From Osmia lignaria lignaria (taxonomy: Eukaryota; Arthropoda; Insecta; Hymenoptera; Megachilidae): 64,000 nt of DNA. The notes under the pieces are model-generated. The model was not told the origin of the DNA. It searched no databases and worked only from the letters and a program-made list of their open reading frames with translations. Shown here piece by piece: positions 30,501-44,365 of this stretch. Location: the NCBI RefSeq assembly GCF_051020975.1, contig NC_135035.1, positions 372,001 to 436,000 of the forward strand. Direction: 5' to 3'. Numbering within the stretch: position 1 is the first letter of the stretch; the number at the start of each line of letters is the position of its first letter. The translations under genes were made by a program, and so were the position numbers.

Positions 30501-32757
30501 CATTATTACTATATCTACACTAGATATAATGCAATATACGGATTCCTTCCCACAGATCAATGTACATTTAACAACAACATCATTCATACTATATCTACAT
30601 TGGATATAATGTAATATACTGATCCCTGCCCACCGTTCAATGTACCTATATTTAATAATAATATCATTAGTACTACATCCACATCATATATAATGTAATA
30701 TACTGATTCCTTCCCACAGATCAATGTACATTAACAACAACATCATTCATGCTATAGCTAAATTGGATATAATGTAATATACTGATCCCTGCCCACAGAT
30801 CCATGTACCTACATTTAATAACAATATCATTAGTACTATATCTACATTAGATATAATGTAATATACTGATCCCTGCCCACAGTTCAATGTAACTATATTT
30901 AATAACAATATCATTAGTACTATATCCACATCATATATAAGGTAATATACTGATTCCTCCCCACAGATCAATGTACATTTAACAACAGCATCATTCATAC
31001 TATGTCTACATTGGATATAATGTAATATATTGATCCCTTCCCACAGATCAATGTACATTAAATAACAACATAATTCAAACTATATCTACACTAGGTATAA
31101 TGTAACATAGTGATTACATCCCACAGATCAATGTACATTTAATAACAACATCATTCATACTATAACTACACTGGATATAATGTAATATACGGATTCCTTC
31201 CCACGGATCAATGTACATTTAATAACAACATCATTCATACCATATCTGCATTGGATATAATGTAATATACTGATCCCTTCTCACAGGTCAATGTACATAC
31301 AATAGCAAAATCGTTATTACTATATCTACATTACGTATAATGTAATCTAGTGACTACATCCCACAGATCATTGTACGTTTAATAACAACATCATTCATAC
31401 TATATCTGCATTGGATATAATGTAATATACTGATCCCTTCCCACAGGTCAATGTACATACAATAGCAAAATCGTTATTACTATATCTACATTAGGTATAA
31501 TGTAATGTATTTACTACATCCAACAGATCATTGTACATTTAATAACATCATTCATGCTATAGCTAAATTGGATATAATGTAATATACTCACCCCTTCCCA
31601 CAGATCAAGGTACCTACATTTAATAACAATATCATTATTACTACATCTACATTAGATATAAAGTAATATACTAATCCCTGCCCACAGTTCAATGTACCTA
31701 TATTTAATAATAATATCATTAGTACTACATCCACATCATATATAATGTAATATACTGATTCCTTCCCACAGATCAACGTAGATTTAATAACAACATCATT
31801 CATACTATATCAGCACTAGGTATAATGTAATATAGTGATCACATCCCACAGATCAAGGTACATTTAATAACAACATCGTTCATACTATATCTACATTGGA
31901 TATAATGTAATATACTGATCCCTTCCCACAGATCAATGTACATTTAGTAACACCATCATTCATACTATATCTACACTGGATATAATACAATATACGGATT
32001 CCTCCCCACAGATCAAAGTACATTTCAAAACAACATCATTCATACTATATCTGCATTGGATATAATGTAATATACTGATCCCTTCCCACAGGTCAATGTA
32101 CATACAATAGCAAAATCGTTATTACTATATCTACATTAGGTATAATGTAATGTATTTACTACATCCAACAGATCATTGTACATTTAATAACATCATTCAT
32201 GCTATAGCTAAATTGGATATAATGTAATATACTGATTCCTGCCCACAGATCAATGTACCTACATTTAATAACAATATCATTAGTACTATATCTACATTAG
32301 GTATAATGTAATATACTGATCCCTGCCCACAGATCAATGTACCTACATTTAATAACAATATCATTAGTACTATATCTACATTAGATATAATGTAATATAC
32401 TGATCCCTGCCCACAGTTCAATGTAACTATATTTAATAACAATATCATTAGTACTATATCCACATCATATATAATGTAATATACTGATCCTCCCCACAGA
32501 TCAATGTACATTTAACAACAGCATCATTCATACTATGTCTACATTGGATATAATGTAATATACTGATCCCTTCCCACAGATCAATGTACATTAAATAACA
32601 ACATCATTCATACTATATCTACACTAGGTATAATGTAACATAGTGATTACATCCCACAGATCAATGTACATATAATAACAATATCATTATTACTATAACT
32701 ACACTAGATATAATGTAATATACTGATTCCTTCCCTCAGATCAATGTACATTTAATA
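24079..32757 (+). repeat. A-type satellite block 3
   Basis: A-type monomers throughout. The left part (24079-27590) is repeated at 34191-37785 and in part at 7768-9658 and 43653-47208. The right part (27611-31941) is a copy of 10480-14810 at offset 17131, followed by a second partial 3405-bp unit. Position 29169 has ATCGGACAG in place of the usual ATCCCACAG; otherwise the differences are ordinary point changes. Confidence 0.85.
27611..32467 (+). repeat. 3405-bp higher-order repeat, array 2 (1.43 copies)
   Basis: 28183 matches 31588 and 28792 matches 32197, both at 3405 bp. The match runs until about 29062/32467. Array 2 is also collinear with array 1 at an offset of 17131 (11052/28183, 11661/28792, 12126/29257, 13121/30252, 14457/31588). 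Array 2 extends about 530 bp further into its second unit than array 1 does. Confidence 0.85.
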
Positions 32758-34190
32758 TCGATATCATTATTACTATATCTACATTAGGTATAATGTCATA
32801 TACTGATCCCTGCCCACAGATCAATGTACCTACATTTAATAACAATATCATTGGTACTACGTCCACATTACATATAATGTAGTATACTGATTCCTTCTCA
32901 CAGATCAGTGTAGATTTAATAACAACATCCTTCATACTATATCAACACTAGGTATAATGTAATATACTGATCCCTTCCCACAGACCAAGGTGCCTACATT
33001 TAGTAACAATATCATTATTACTATATCTACATTAGATATAATGTAATATCCTGATCCCTGCCCACCGGTCAATGTACATTTAATAACAACATCGTTCATA
33101 CTATATCCACATTAGGTATAATGTAATATAGTGATTACGTCCCACAGATCAATGTACCTACATTTAATAACAATATCCTTAGTACTATATCCACAATACA
33201 CATAATGTAATATACTGATTCCTTCCCACAGATCAATGTACATTTAACAACAACATCATTCATACTATACCTACAATGGATATAATGTAATATACTGATC
33301 CCTTCCCACAGATCAATGTACCTACATTTAATAACAATATCCTTAGTACTATATCCACATTACACATAATGTAATATACTGATTCCTTCCCACAGAACAA
33401 TGTACATTTAATAACACCATCATTCATACTATATCTACACGAGGTATAATGTAATATAGTGATTACGTCCCACAGATCAATGTACCTACATTTAATAACA
33501 ATATCCTTAGTACTATATCCACATTACACATAATGTAATATACTGATTCATTCCCACAGATCAATATACCTTTAATAACCATATCATTAGTACTATATCT
33601 ACATTCGATATATTGTAATATAGTGATTCATTCCCACAGATCAATGTGCCTTTAATAACAATATCATTAGCACTACATCTACATTCGATATAACGTAATA
33701 TAGTGATCCATTCCCACAGACCAATGCACCTTTAATAACAATATCATTAGCACTATATCTACATTCGATATAACGTAATATGCAGATTCATTCCCACAGA
33801 TATGTATATATAATAACCATATCATTAGTACCATACCTACATTCGATATAATGTAATATACCGATGGATTCCCACAGATCAATGTACATTTAATAACCAT
33901 ATCATTAGTACCATATCTACATTAGATATGTAATGTACATTTAATAACAATATCATTATTACTATATCTACATTAGGTATAATGTCATATACTGATCCCT
34001 GCCCACAGATCAATGTACCTACATTTAATAACAATATCATGAGTACTACGTCCACATTACATATAATGTAGTATACTGATTCCTTCTCACAGATCAGTGT
34101 AGATTTAATAACAACATCCTTCATACTATATCAACACTAGGTATAATGTAATATACTGATCCCTTCCCACAGACCAAGGTGCCTACATTT
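32758..34190 (+). repeat. B-type satellite block 3
   Basis: A partial 1189-type unit copied from 22646-24078 at offset 10112. It contains one truncated monomer at 33916. The stretch 33283-34259 is copied again at 48617-49593 (offset 15334). The block is short and is flanked on both sides by A-type monomers. Confidence 0.82.
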
Positions 34191-34439
34191 AATAACAATA
34201 TCATTAGTACTATATCCACATCATATATAATGTAATATACTGATTCCTTCCCACAGATCAATGTACATTTAACAACCGCATCATTCATACTATGTCTACA
34301 CTGGATATAATGTAATATACTGTTCCCTTCCCACAGATCAATGTACATATAATAACAATATCATTATTACTATAACTACACTAGATATAATGTAATATAC
34401 TGATTCCTTCCCTCAGATCAATGTACATTTAATATCGAT

Positions 34440-37400
34440 ATCATTATTACTATTTCTACATTAGATATAATGTAATATACTGATCCCTTCCCACAGATCA
34501 ATGTACCTACATTTAATAACAATACCATTAGTACTACGTCCACATTACATATAATGTAGTATACTAATTCCTTCTCTCAGATCAGTGTAGATTTAATAAC
34601 AACATCCTTCATACTATATCAACACTAGGTATAATGTAATATACTGATCCCTTCCCACAGACCAAGGTGCCTACATTTAGTAACAATATCATTATTACTA
34701 TATCTACATTAGATATAATGTAATATACTGATCCCTGCCCACCGGTCAATGTACATTTAATAACAACATCGTTCATACTATATCCACATTAGGTATAATG
34801 TAATATAGTGATTACGTCCCACAGATCAATGTACCTACATTTAATAACAATATCCTTAGTACTATATCCACATTACACATAATGTAATATACTGATTCCT
34901 TCCCACAGATCAATGTACATTTAACAACGACATCATTCGTACTATATCTACATTGGATATAATGTAATATACTGATCCCTTCCCACAGATCAATGTACCT
35001 ACATTTAATAACAATATCCTTAGTACTATATCCACATCACACATAATGTAATATACTGATTCCTTCCCACAGAACAATGTACATTTAATAACCCCATCAT
35101 TCATACTATATCTACACGAGGTATAATGTAATATAGTGATTACATCCCCCAGATCAATGTACATATAACAACAACATCATTCATACTATATCTACATTGG
35201 ATATAATGTAATATACTGATCCCTTCCCACAGGTGAATGTACATATAATAGTATAATTGTTATTACTATATCTACATTAGGTATAATGTAATGTATTTAC
35301 TACATCCTACAGATCATTGTACATTGAATAACATCATTCATGCTATAGCTATATTGGCTATAATGTAATATACTCACCCCTTCCCACAGATCAAGGTACC
35401 TACATTTAATAACAATATCATTATTACTACATCTACATTAGATATAAAGTAATATACTGATCCCTGCCCACAGTTCAATGTACCTATATTTAATAATAAT
35501 ATCATTAGTACTATATCCACATCATATATAATGTAATATACTGATTCCTTCCCACAGATCAATGTACATTAACAACAACATCATTCATGCTATAGCTAAA
35601 TTGGATATAATGTAATATACTGATCCCTGCCCACCGGTCAATGTACATTTAATAACAACATCGTTCATACTATATCCACATTAGGTATAATGTAATATAG
35701 TGATTACGTCCCACAGATCAATGTACCTACATTTAATAACAATATCCTTAGTACTATACCCACATTACACATAATGTAACATACTGATTCCTTCCCACAG
35801 ATCAATGTACATTTAACAACAACATCATTCATACTATAACTACATTGGATATAATGTAATATACTGATCCCTTCCCACAGATCAAGGTATCTACATTTAA
35901 TAACAACATCATTATTACTATATCTACACTAGATATAATGCAATATACGGATTCCTTCCCACAGATCAATGTACATTTAATAACAACATCATTCATACTA
36001 TATCTGCATTGGATATAATGTAATATACTGATCCCTGCCCACCGGTCAATGTACATTTAATAACAACATCGTTCATACTATATCCACATTAGGTATAATG
36101 TAACATAGTGATTACGTCCCACAGATCAATGTACCTACATTTAATAACAATATCCGTAGTACTATATCCACATTACACATAATGTAATATACTGATTCCT
36201 TCCCACAGATCAATGTACATTGAACAACAACATCATTCATACTATATCTACAATGGATATAATGTAATATACTGATCCCTTCCCACAGATCAATGTACCT
36301 ACATTTAATAACAATATCCTTAGTACTGTATCCACATTACACATAATGTAATATACTGATTCCTTCCCACAGATCAATGTACATTTAATAACAACATTAT
36401 TCATACTATATCTACACTAGGGATAATGTAACATAGTGATTACATCCCGCAGATCAATGTACACTTAATAACAACATCATTCATACTATAACTACATTGG
36501 ATATGATGTAATATACTGATCCCTTCCCACAGATTAAGGTATCTACATTTAATAACAATATCATTATTACTATATCTACACTAGATATGATGCAATATAC
36601 GGATTCCTTCCCACAGATCAATGTACATTTAATAACAACATCATTCATACTATATCTGCATTGGATATAATGTAATATACTGATCCCTTCCCACAGGTCA
36701 ATGTACATACAATAGCAAAATCGTTATTACTATATCTACATTAGGTATAATGTAATGTATTTACTACATCCTACAGATCATTGTACATTTAATAACATCA
36801 TTCATGCTATAGCTAAATTGGATATAATGTAATATACTCACCCCTTCCCACAGATCAAGGTACCTACATTTAATAACAATATCATTATTACTACATCTAC
36901 ATTAGATATAAAGTAATATACTTATCCCTGCCCACAGTTCAATGTACCTATATTTAATAATAATATCATTAGTACTATATCCACATCATATATAATGTAA
37001 TATACTGATTCCTTCCCACGGATCAATGTACATTAACAACAACATCATTCATGCTATAGCTAAATTGGATATAATGTAATATACTGATCCCTGCCCACAG
37101 ATCAATGTACCTACATTTAATAACAATATCATTAGTACTATATCTACATTAGATATAATGTAATATACTGATCCCTGCCCACAGTTCAATGTAACTATAT
37201 TTAATAACAATATCATTAGTACTATATCCACATCATGTATAATGTAATATACTGATTCCTTCCCACAGATCAATGTACATTTAACAACCGCATCATTCAT
37301 ACTATGTCTACATTGGATATAATGTAATATACTGTTCCCTTCCCACAGATCAATGTACATATAATAACAATATCATTATTACTATAACTACACTAGATAT

Positions 37401-37995
37401 AATGTAATATACTGATTCCTTCCCTCAGATCAATGTACATTTAATATCGATATCATTATTACTATTTCTACATTAGATATAATGTAATATACTGATCCCT
37501 TCCCACAGATCAATGTACCTACATTTAATAACAATACCATTAGTACTACGTCCACATTACATATAATGTAGTATACTGATTCCTTCTATCAGATCAGTGT
37601 AGATTTAATAACAACATCCTTCATACTATATCAACACTAGGTATAATGTAATATACTGATCCCTTCCCACAGACCAAGGTGCCTACATTTAGTAACAATA
37701 TCATTATTACTATATCTACATTAGATATAATGTAATATACTGATCCCTGCCCACCGGTCAATGTACATTCAACAACAACATCGTTCATACTATATCCACA
37801 TTAGGTATAATGTAATATAGTGATTACGTCCCACAGATCGATGTACCTACATTTAATAACAATATCCTTAGTACTATATCCACATTACACATAATGTAAT
37901 ATACTGATTCCTTCCCACAGATCAATGTACATTTAACAACGACATCATTCGTACTATATCTACATTGGATATAATGTAATATACTGATCCCTTCC
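34440..37995 (+). repeat. 3.56-kb block duplicated at 43653-47208
   Basis: The offset is a constant 9213 bp across the pair, for example 35374/44587, 35829/45042, 36481/45694 and 37049/46262. With 24.4-27.6 kb and 7.8-9.7 kb, this gives up to four partial copies of the same A-type block. The copies differ by sparse substitutions and whole-monomer indels. Confidence 0.82.
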
Positions 37996-38269
37996 CATAC
38001 GTCAATGTACATATAATAGCAAACTCGTTATTACTATATCTACATTAGGTATAATGTAATATACTCATCCCTGCTCACAGATCAATGTACCTATATTTAA
38101 CAACAATATCCTTAGTACCATATCCACATTACACATAATGTAATATACTGATTCCTTCCCACAGATCAATGTACATTTAATAACAACAGCATTCATACTA
38201 TATCAACACTAGGTATAATGTAATATAGTGATTACATCCCACAGATCAAGGTACATTCAATATCGATAT

Positions 38270-38530
38270 CATTATTACTATATCTACATTGGGTATAATG
38301 TAATATACTGAACCCTCCCCACAGATCAATGTACCTACATTTAACAACAATATCATTAGTACTACGTCCACATTGCATATAATGTAATATACTGATTCCT
38401 TCCCACAGATCAGTGTACATTTAATAACAACATCATTCATTACATATCTACATTGGGTACAATGTAATATAGTGATTACATCCCACAGAACAATGTACAT
38501 GTAATATCGATATCATTACTACTATATCTA
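38270..38530 (+). repeat. Rare-variant monomers shared with about 50110-50380
   Basis: Monomers with CTGAACCCTCCCCACAG, CATTGCATATAATG, CATTACATATCTACATTGGG and ACATGTAATATCGATATC occur here and again at offset 11845. They are not homogenised with the rest of the array. The copy near 50186 differs by a 14-bp insertion. Confidence 0.75.
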
Positions 38531-41500
38531 CATAAGATATAATGTAATATACTGATCCCTGCCCATAGTTCAATGTACCTATATTTAATAACAATATCAT
38601 TAGTACTATATCCACATCACATATAATGTAATATACTGATTCCTTCCCACAGATCAATGTACATTAACAACAACATCATTCATGCTATAGCTAAATTGGA
38701 TATAATGTAATATACTGATCCCTGCCCACAGATCAATGTACCTACATTTAAAAACAATATCATTAGTACTATATCTACATTGGATATAATGTAATACACT
38801 GATACCTGCCCACAGTTCAATATAACTATATTTCATAACAATATCATTAGTACTATATCCACATCATATATAATCTAATATACTGATTACTTCCCACAGA
38901 TCAATGTACATTTAACAACAGCATCATTCATACTATGTCTACATTGGATATAATGTAATAATCTGATCCCTTCCCACAGATCAATGTACATATAATAACA
39001 ATATCATTATTACTATAACTACACTAGATATAATGTAATATACTGATTCCTTCCCTCAGATCAATGTACATTTAATATCGATATCATTATTACTATTTCT
39101 ACATTATATATAATGTAATCTACTGATCCCTTCCCACAGATCAAGGTATCTACATTTAATAACAATATCATTATTACTATATCTACACTAGATATAATGC
39201 AATATACGGATTCCTTCCCACAGATCAATGTACATTTAATAACAACATCGTTCATACTATATCTGCATTGGATATAATGTAATATACTGATCCCTTCCCA
39301 CAGGTCAATGTACATACAATAGCAAAATCGTTATTACTATATCTACATTAGGTATAATGTTATGTATTTACTACATCCTACAGATCATTGTACATTTAAT
39401 AACATCATTCATGCTATAGCTAAATTGGATATAATGTAATATACTCACCCCTTCCCACAGATCAAGGTACCTACATTTAATAACAATATCATTATTACTA
39501 CATCTACATTAGATATAAAGTAATATACTGATCCCTGCCCACAGTTCAATGTACCTATTTTTAATAATAATATCATTAGTACTACATCCACATCATATAT
39601 AATGTAATATACTGATTCCTTCCCACAGATCAATGTACATTAACAACAACATCATTCATGCTATAGCTAAATTGGATATAATGTAATATACTGATCCCTG
39701 CCCACAGATCAGTGTACCTACATTTAATAACAATATCATTAGTACTATATCTACATTAGATATAATGTAATATACTGATCCCTGCCCACAGTTCAATGTA
39801 ACTATATTTAATAACAATATCATTAGTACTATATCCACATCATATATAATGTAATATACTGATTCCTCCCCACAGATCAATGTACATTTAACAACAGCAT
39901 CATTCATACTATGTCTACATTGGATATAATGTAATATACTGATCCCTTCCCACAGATCAATGTACATTTAACAACAACATCATTCATACTATATCTACAT
40001 TGGATATAATGTAATATACTTATCCCTTCCCACAGATCAATGTACATATAATAACAATATCATTATTACTATAACTACATTAGATATAATGTAATATACT
40101 GATCCCTTTCCACAGATCAAGGTATGTACATTTAACAACAATACCATTATTACTATATCTACACTAGATATAATGCAATATACGGATTCCTTGCCACAGA
40201 TCAATGTACATTTAATAACAACATCATTCATACTATATCTGCATTGGATATAATGTAATATACTGATCCCTTCCCACAGGTCAATGTACATACAATAGCA
40301 AAATCGTTATTACTATATCTACATTAGGTATAATGTAATGTATTTACTACATCCAACAGATCATTGTACATTTAATAACATCATTCATGCTACAGCTAAA
40401 TTGGATATAATGTAATATACTCACCCCTTCCCACAGATCAAGGTACCTACATTTAATAACAATATCATTATTACTACATCTACATTAGATACAAAGTAAT
40501 ATACTGATCCCTGCCCACAGTTCAATGTACCTATATTTAATAATAATATCATTAGTACTACATCCACATCATATATAATGTAATATACTGATTCCTTCCC
40601 ACAGATCAATGTACATTAACAACAACATCATTCATGCTATAGCTAAATTGGATATAATGTAATATACTGATCCCTGCCCACAGATCAATGTACCTACATT
40701 TAATAACAATATCATTAGTACTATATCTACATTAGATATAATGTAATATACTGATCCCTGCCGACAGTTCAATGTAACTATATTTTATAACAATATCATT
40801 AGTACTATATCCACATCATATATAATGTAATATACTGATCCTCCCCACAGATCAATGTACATTTAACAACAGCATCATTCATACTATGTCTACATTGGAT
40901 ATAATGTAATATACTGATCCCTTCCCACAGATCAATGTACATTAAATAACAACATTATTCATACTATATCTACACTAGGTATAATGTAACATAGTGATTA
41001 CATCCCACAGATCAATGTACATTTAATAACAACATCATTCATACTATAACTACATTGGATATAATGTGATATACTGATCCCTTCCCACAGATCAATGTAC
41101 ATATAATAGCAACATCGTTATTACTATATCTACATTAGGTATAATGTAATGTATTAACTACATCCTATAGATCATTGTACATTTAATAACATCATTCATG
41201 CTATAGCTAAATTGGATATAATGTAATATACTGATCCTTTCCCACAGATCAAGGTAGCTACATTTAATAACATTATCATTAATACTATATCTACATGAGA
41301 TATAATGTTATATACTGATCCCTGCCCACAGATCAATGTACCTACATTTAATAACAATATCATTAGTACTATATCTACATTAGATATAATGTAATATACT
41401 GATCCCTGCCCACAGTTCAATGTAACTATATTTAATAACAATATCATTAGTACTATATCCACATCATATATAATGTAATATACTGATCCCTTCCCACAGA

Positions 41501-41991
41501 TCAATGTACATTCAGTAACACCATCATTCATACTATATCTACACTGGATATAATACAATATACTGATTCCTCCCCACAGATCAATGTACATTTTATAATA
41601 ACATCATTCATACCATGTCTACATTGGATGTAATGTAATAATCTGATCCCTTCCCACAGATCAATGTACATATAATAACAATATCATTATTACTATAACT
41701 ACACTAGATATAATGTAATATACTGATTCCTTCCCTCAGATCAATGTACATTTAATATCGATATCATTATTACTATTTCTACATTAGATATAATGTAATA
41801 TACTGATCCCTTCCCACAGATCAAGGTATCTACATTTAACAACAATATCATTATTACTATATCTACACTAGATATAATGCAATATACGGATTCCTTCCCA
41901 CAGATCAATGTACATTTAACAACAACATCATTCATACTATATCTACATTGGATATAATGTAATATACTGATCCCTGCCCACAGTTCAATGT

Positions 41992-44365
41992 ACCTATATT
42001 TAATAATAATATCATTAGTACTATATCCACATTACACATAATGTAATATACTGATTCCCTCCCACAGAACAATGTACATTTAATAACACCATCATTCATA
42101 CTATATCTACACGAGGTATAATGTAATATAGCGATTACGTCCCACAGATCAATGTACCTACATTTAATAACAATATCCTTAGTACTATATCCACATTACA
42201 CATAATGTAATATACTGATTCATTCCCACAGATCGATATACCTTTAATAACAATATCATTAGCACTATATCTACATTCGATATAACGTAATATGCAGATT
42301 CATTCCCACAGATATGTATATATAATAACCATATCATTAGTACCATACCTACATTCGATATAATGTAATATACCGATGGATTCCCACAGATCAATGTACA
42401 TTTAATAACCATATCATTAGTACCATATCTACATTAGATATGTAATGTACATTTAATAACAATATCATTATTACTATATCTACATTAGGTATAATGTCAT
42501 ATACTGATCCCTGCCCACAGATCAATGTACCTACATTTAATAACAATATCATTAGTACTACGTCCACATTACATATAATGTAGTATACTGATTCCGTCCC
42601 ACAGATCAGTGTAGATTTAATAACAACATCCTTCATACTATATCAACACTAGGTATAATGTAATATACTGACCCCTTCCCACAGACCAAGGTGCCTACAT
42701 TTAGTAACAATATCATTATTACTATATCTACATTAGATATAATGTAATATCCTGATCCCTGCCCACCGGTCAATGTACATTTAATAACAACATCGTTCAT
42801 ACTATATCCACATTAGGTATAATGTAATATAGTGATTACGTCCCACAGATCAATGTACCTACATTTAATAACAATATCCTTATTACTATATCCACATTAC
42901 ACATAATGTAATATACTGATTCCTTCCCACAGATCAATGTACATTTAACAACAACATCATTCATACTATACCTACAATGGATATAATGTAATATACTGAT
43001 CCCTTCCCACAGATCAATGTACCTACATTTAATAACAATATCCTTAGTACTATATCCACATTACACATAATGTAATATACTGATTCCTTCCCACAGAACA
43101 ATGTACATTTAATAACACCATCATTCATACTATATCTACACGAGGTATAATGTAATATAGTGATTACGTCCCACAGATCAATGTACCTACATTTAATAAC
43201 AATATCCTTAGTACTATATCCACATTACACATAATGTAATATACTGATTCATTCCCACAGATCAATATACCTTTAATAACCATATCATTAGTACTATATC
43301 TACATTCGATATATTGTAATATAGTGATTCATTCCCACAGATCAATGTGCCTTTAATAACAATATCATTAGCACTACATCTGCATTCGATATAACGTAAT
43401 ATAGTGATCCATTCCCACAGACCAATGCACCTTTAATAACAATATCATTAGCACTATATCTACATTCGATATAACGTAATATGCAGATTCATTCCCACAG
43501 ATATGTATATATAATAACCATATCATTAGTACCATACCTACATTCGATATAATGTAATATACCGATGGATTCCCACAGATCAATGTACATTTAATAACCA
43601 TATCATTAGTACCATATCTACATTAGATATGTAATGTACATTTAATAACAATATCATTATTACTATATCTACATTAGGTATAATGTCATATACTGATCCC
43701 TGCCCACAGATCAATGTACCTACATTTAATAACAATATCATTAGTACTACGTCCACATTACATATAATGTAGTATACTGATTCCTTCTCACAGATCAGTG
43801 TAGATTTAATAACAACATCCTTCATACTATATCAACACTAGGTATAATGTAATATACTGATCCCTTCCCACAGACCAAGGTGCCTACATTTAGTAACAAT
43901 ATCATTATTACTATATCTACATTAGATATAATGTAATATACTGATCCCTGCCCACCGGTCATTGTACATTTAATAACAACATCGTTCATACTATATCCAC
44001 ATTAGGTATAATGTAATATAGTGATTACGTCCCACAGATCAATGTAACTACATTTAATAACAATATCCTTAGTACTATATCCACATTACACATAATGTAA
44101 TATACTGATTCCTTCCCACAGATCAATGTACATTTAACAACAACATCATTCATACTATATCTACAATGGATATAATGTAATATACTGATCCCTCCCCACA
44201 GATCAATGTACCTACATTTAATAACAATATCCTTAGTACTATATCCACATTACACATAATGTAATATACTGATTCCTTCCCACAGAACGATGTACATTTA
44301 ATAACACCATCATTCATACCATATCTACACGAGGTATAATGTAATATAGTGATTACATCCCACAG
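41992..44365 (+). repeat. B-type satellite block 4
   Basis: The left part is collinear with 15213-15860 (offset 26779). It then runs as a 1189-bp tandem unit of 1.8 copies from about 42240 to 44365, with pairs 42391/43580 and 42428/43617. Truncated 51-bp monomers lie at 42428 and 43617. The tandem match ends where 43180 continues CCTACATTTAAT and 44369 continues CATATAACAAC. Confidence 0.85.

Larger units (their letters stand above)
34191..41991 (+). repeat. A-type satellite block 4
   Basis: A-type monomers throughout. The stretch 34440-37995 recurs at 43653-47208 (offset 9213). The stretch 38232-38660 holds rare variants (CTACATTGGGTATAATG, CATTACATATCTACATTGGG, ACATGTAATATCGATATC) that reappear only near 50100-50380. 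Four consecutive near-84-bp monomers at 41196-41591 create the longest open frame of the window by chance. Confidence 0.83.

Noticed and set aside
41196..41591. 131-codon minus-strand open frame as a gene
   Set aside because: It is four near-84-bp satellite monomers in one frame. The frame breaks at any 80-bp monomer, and every other minus-strand open frame of 60-111 codons has the same origin.
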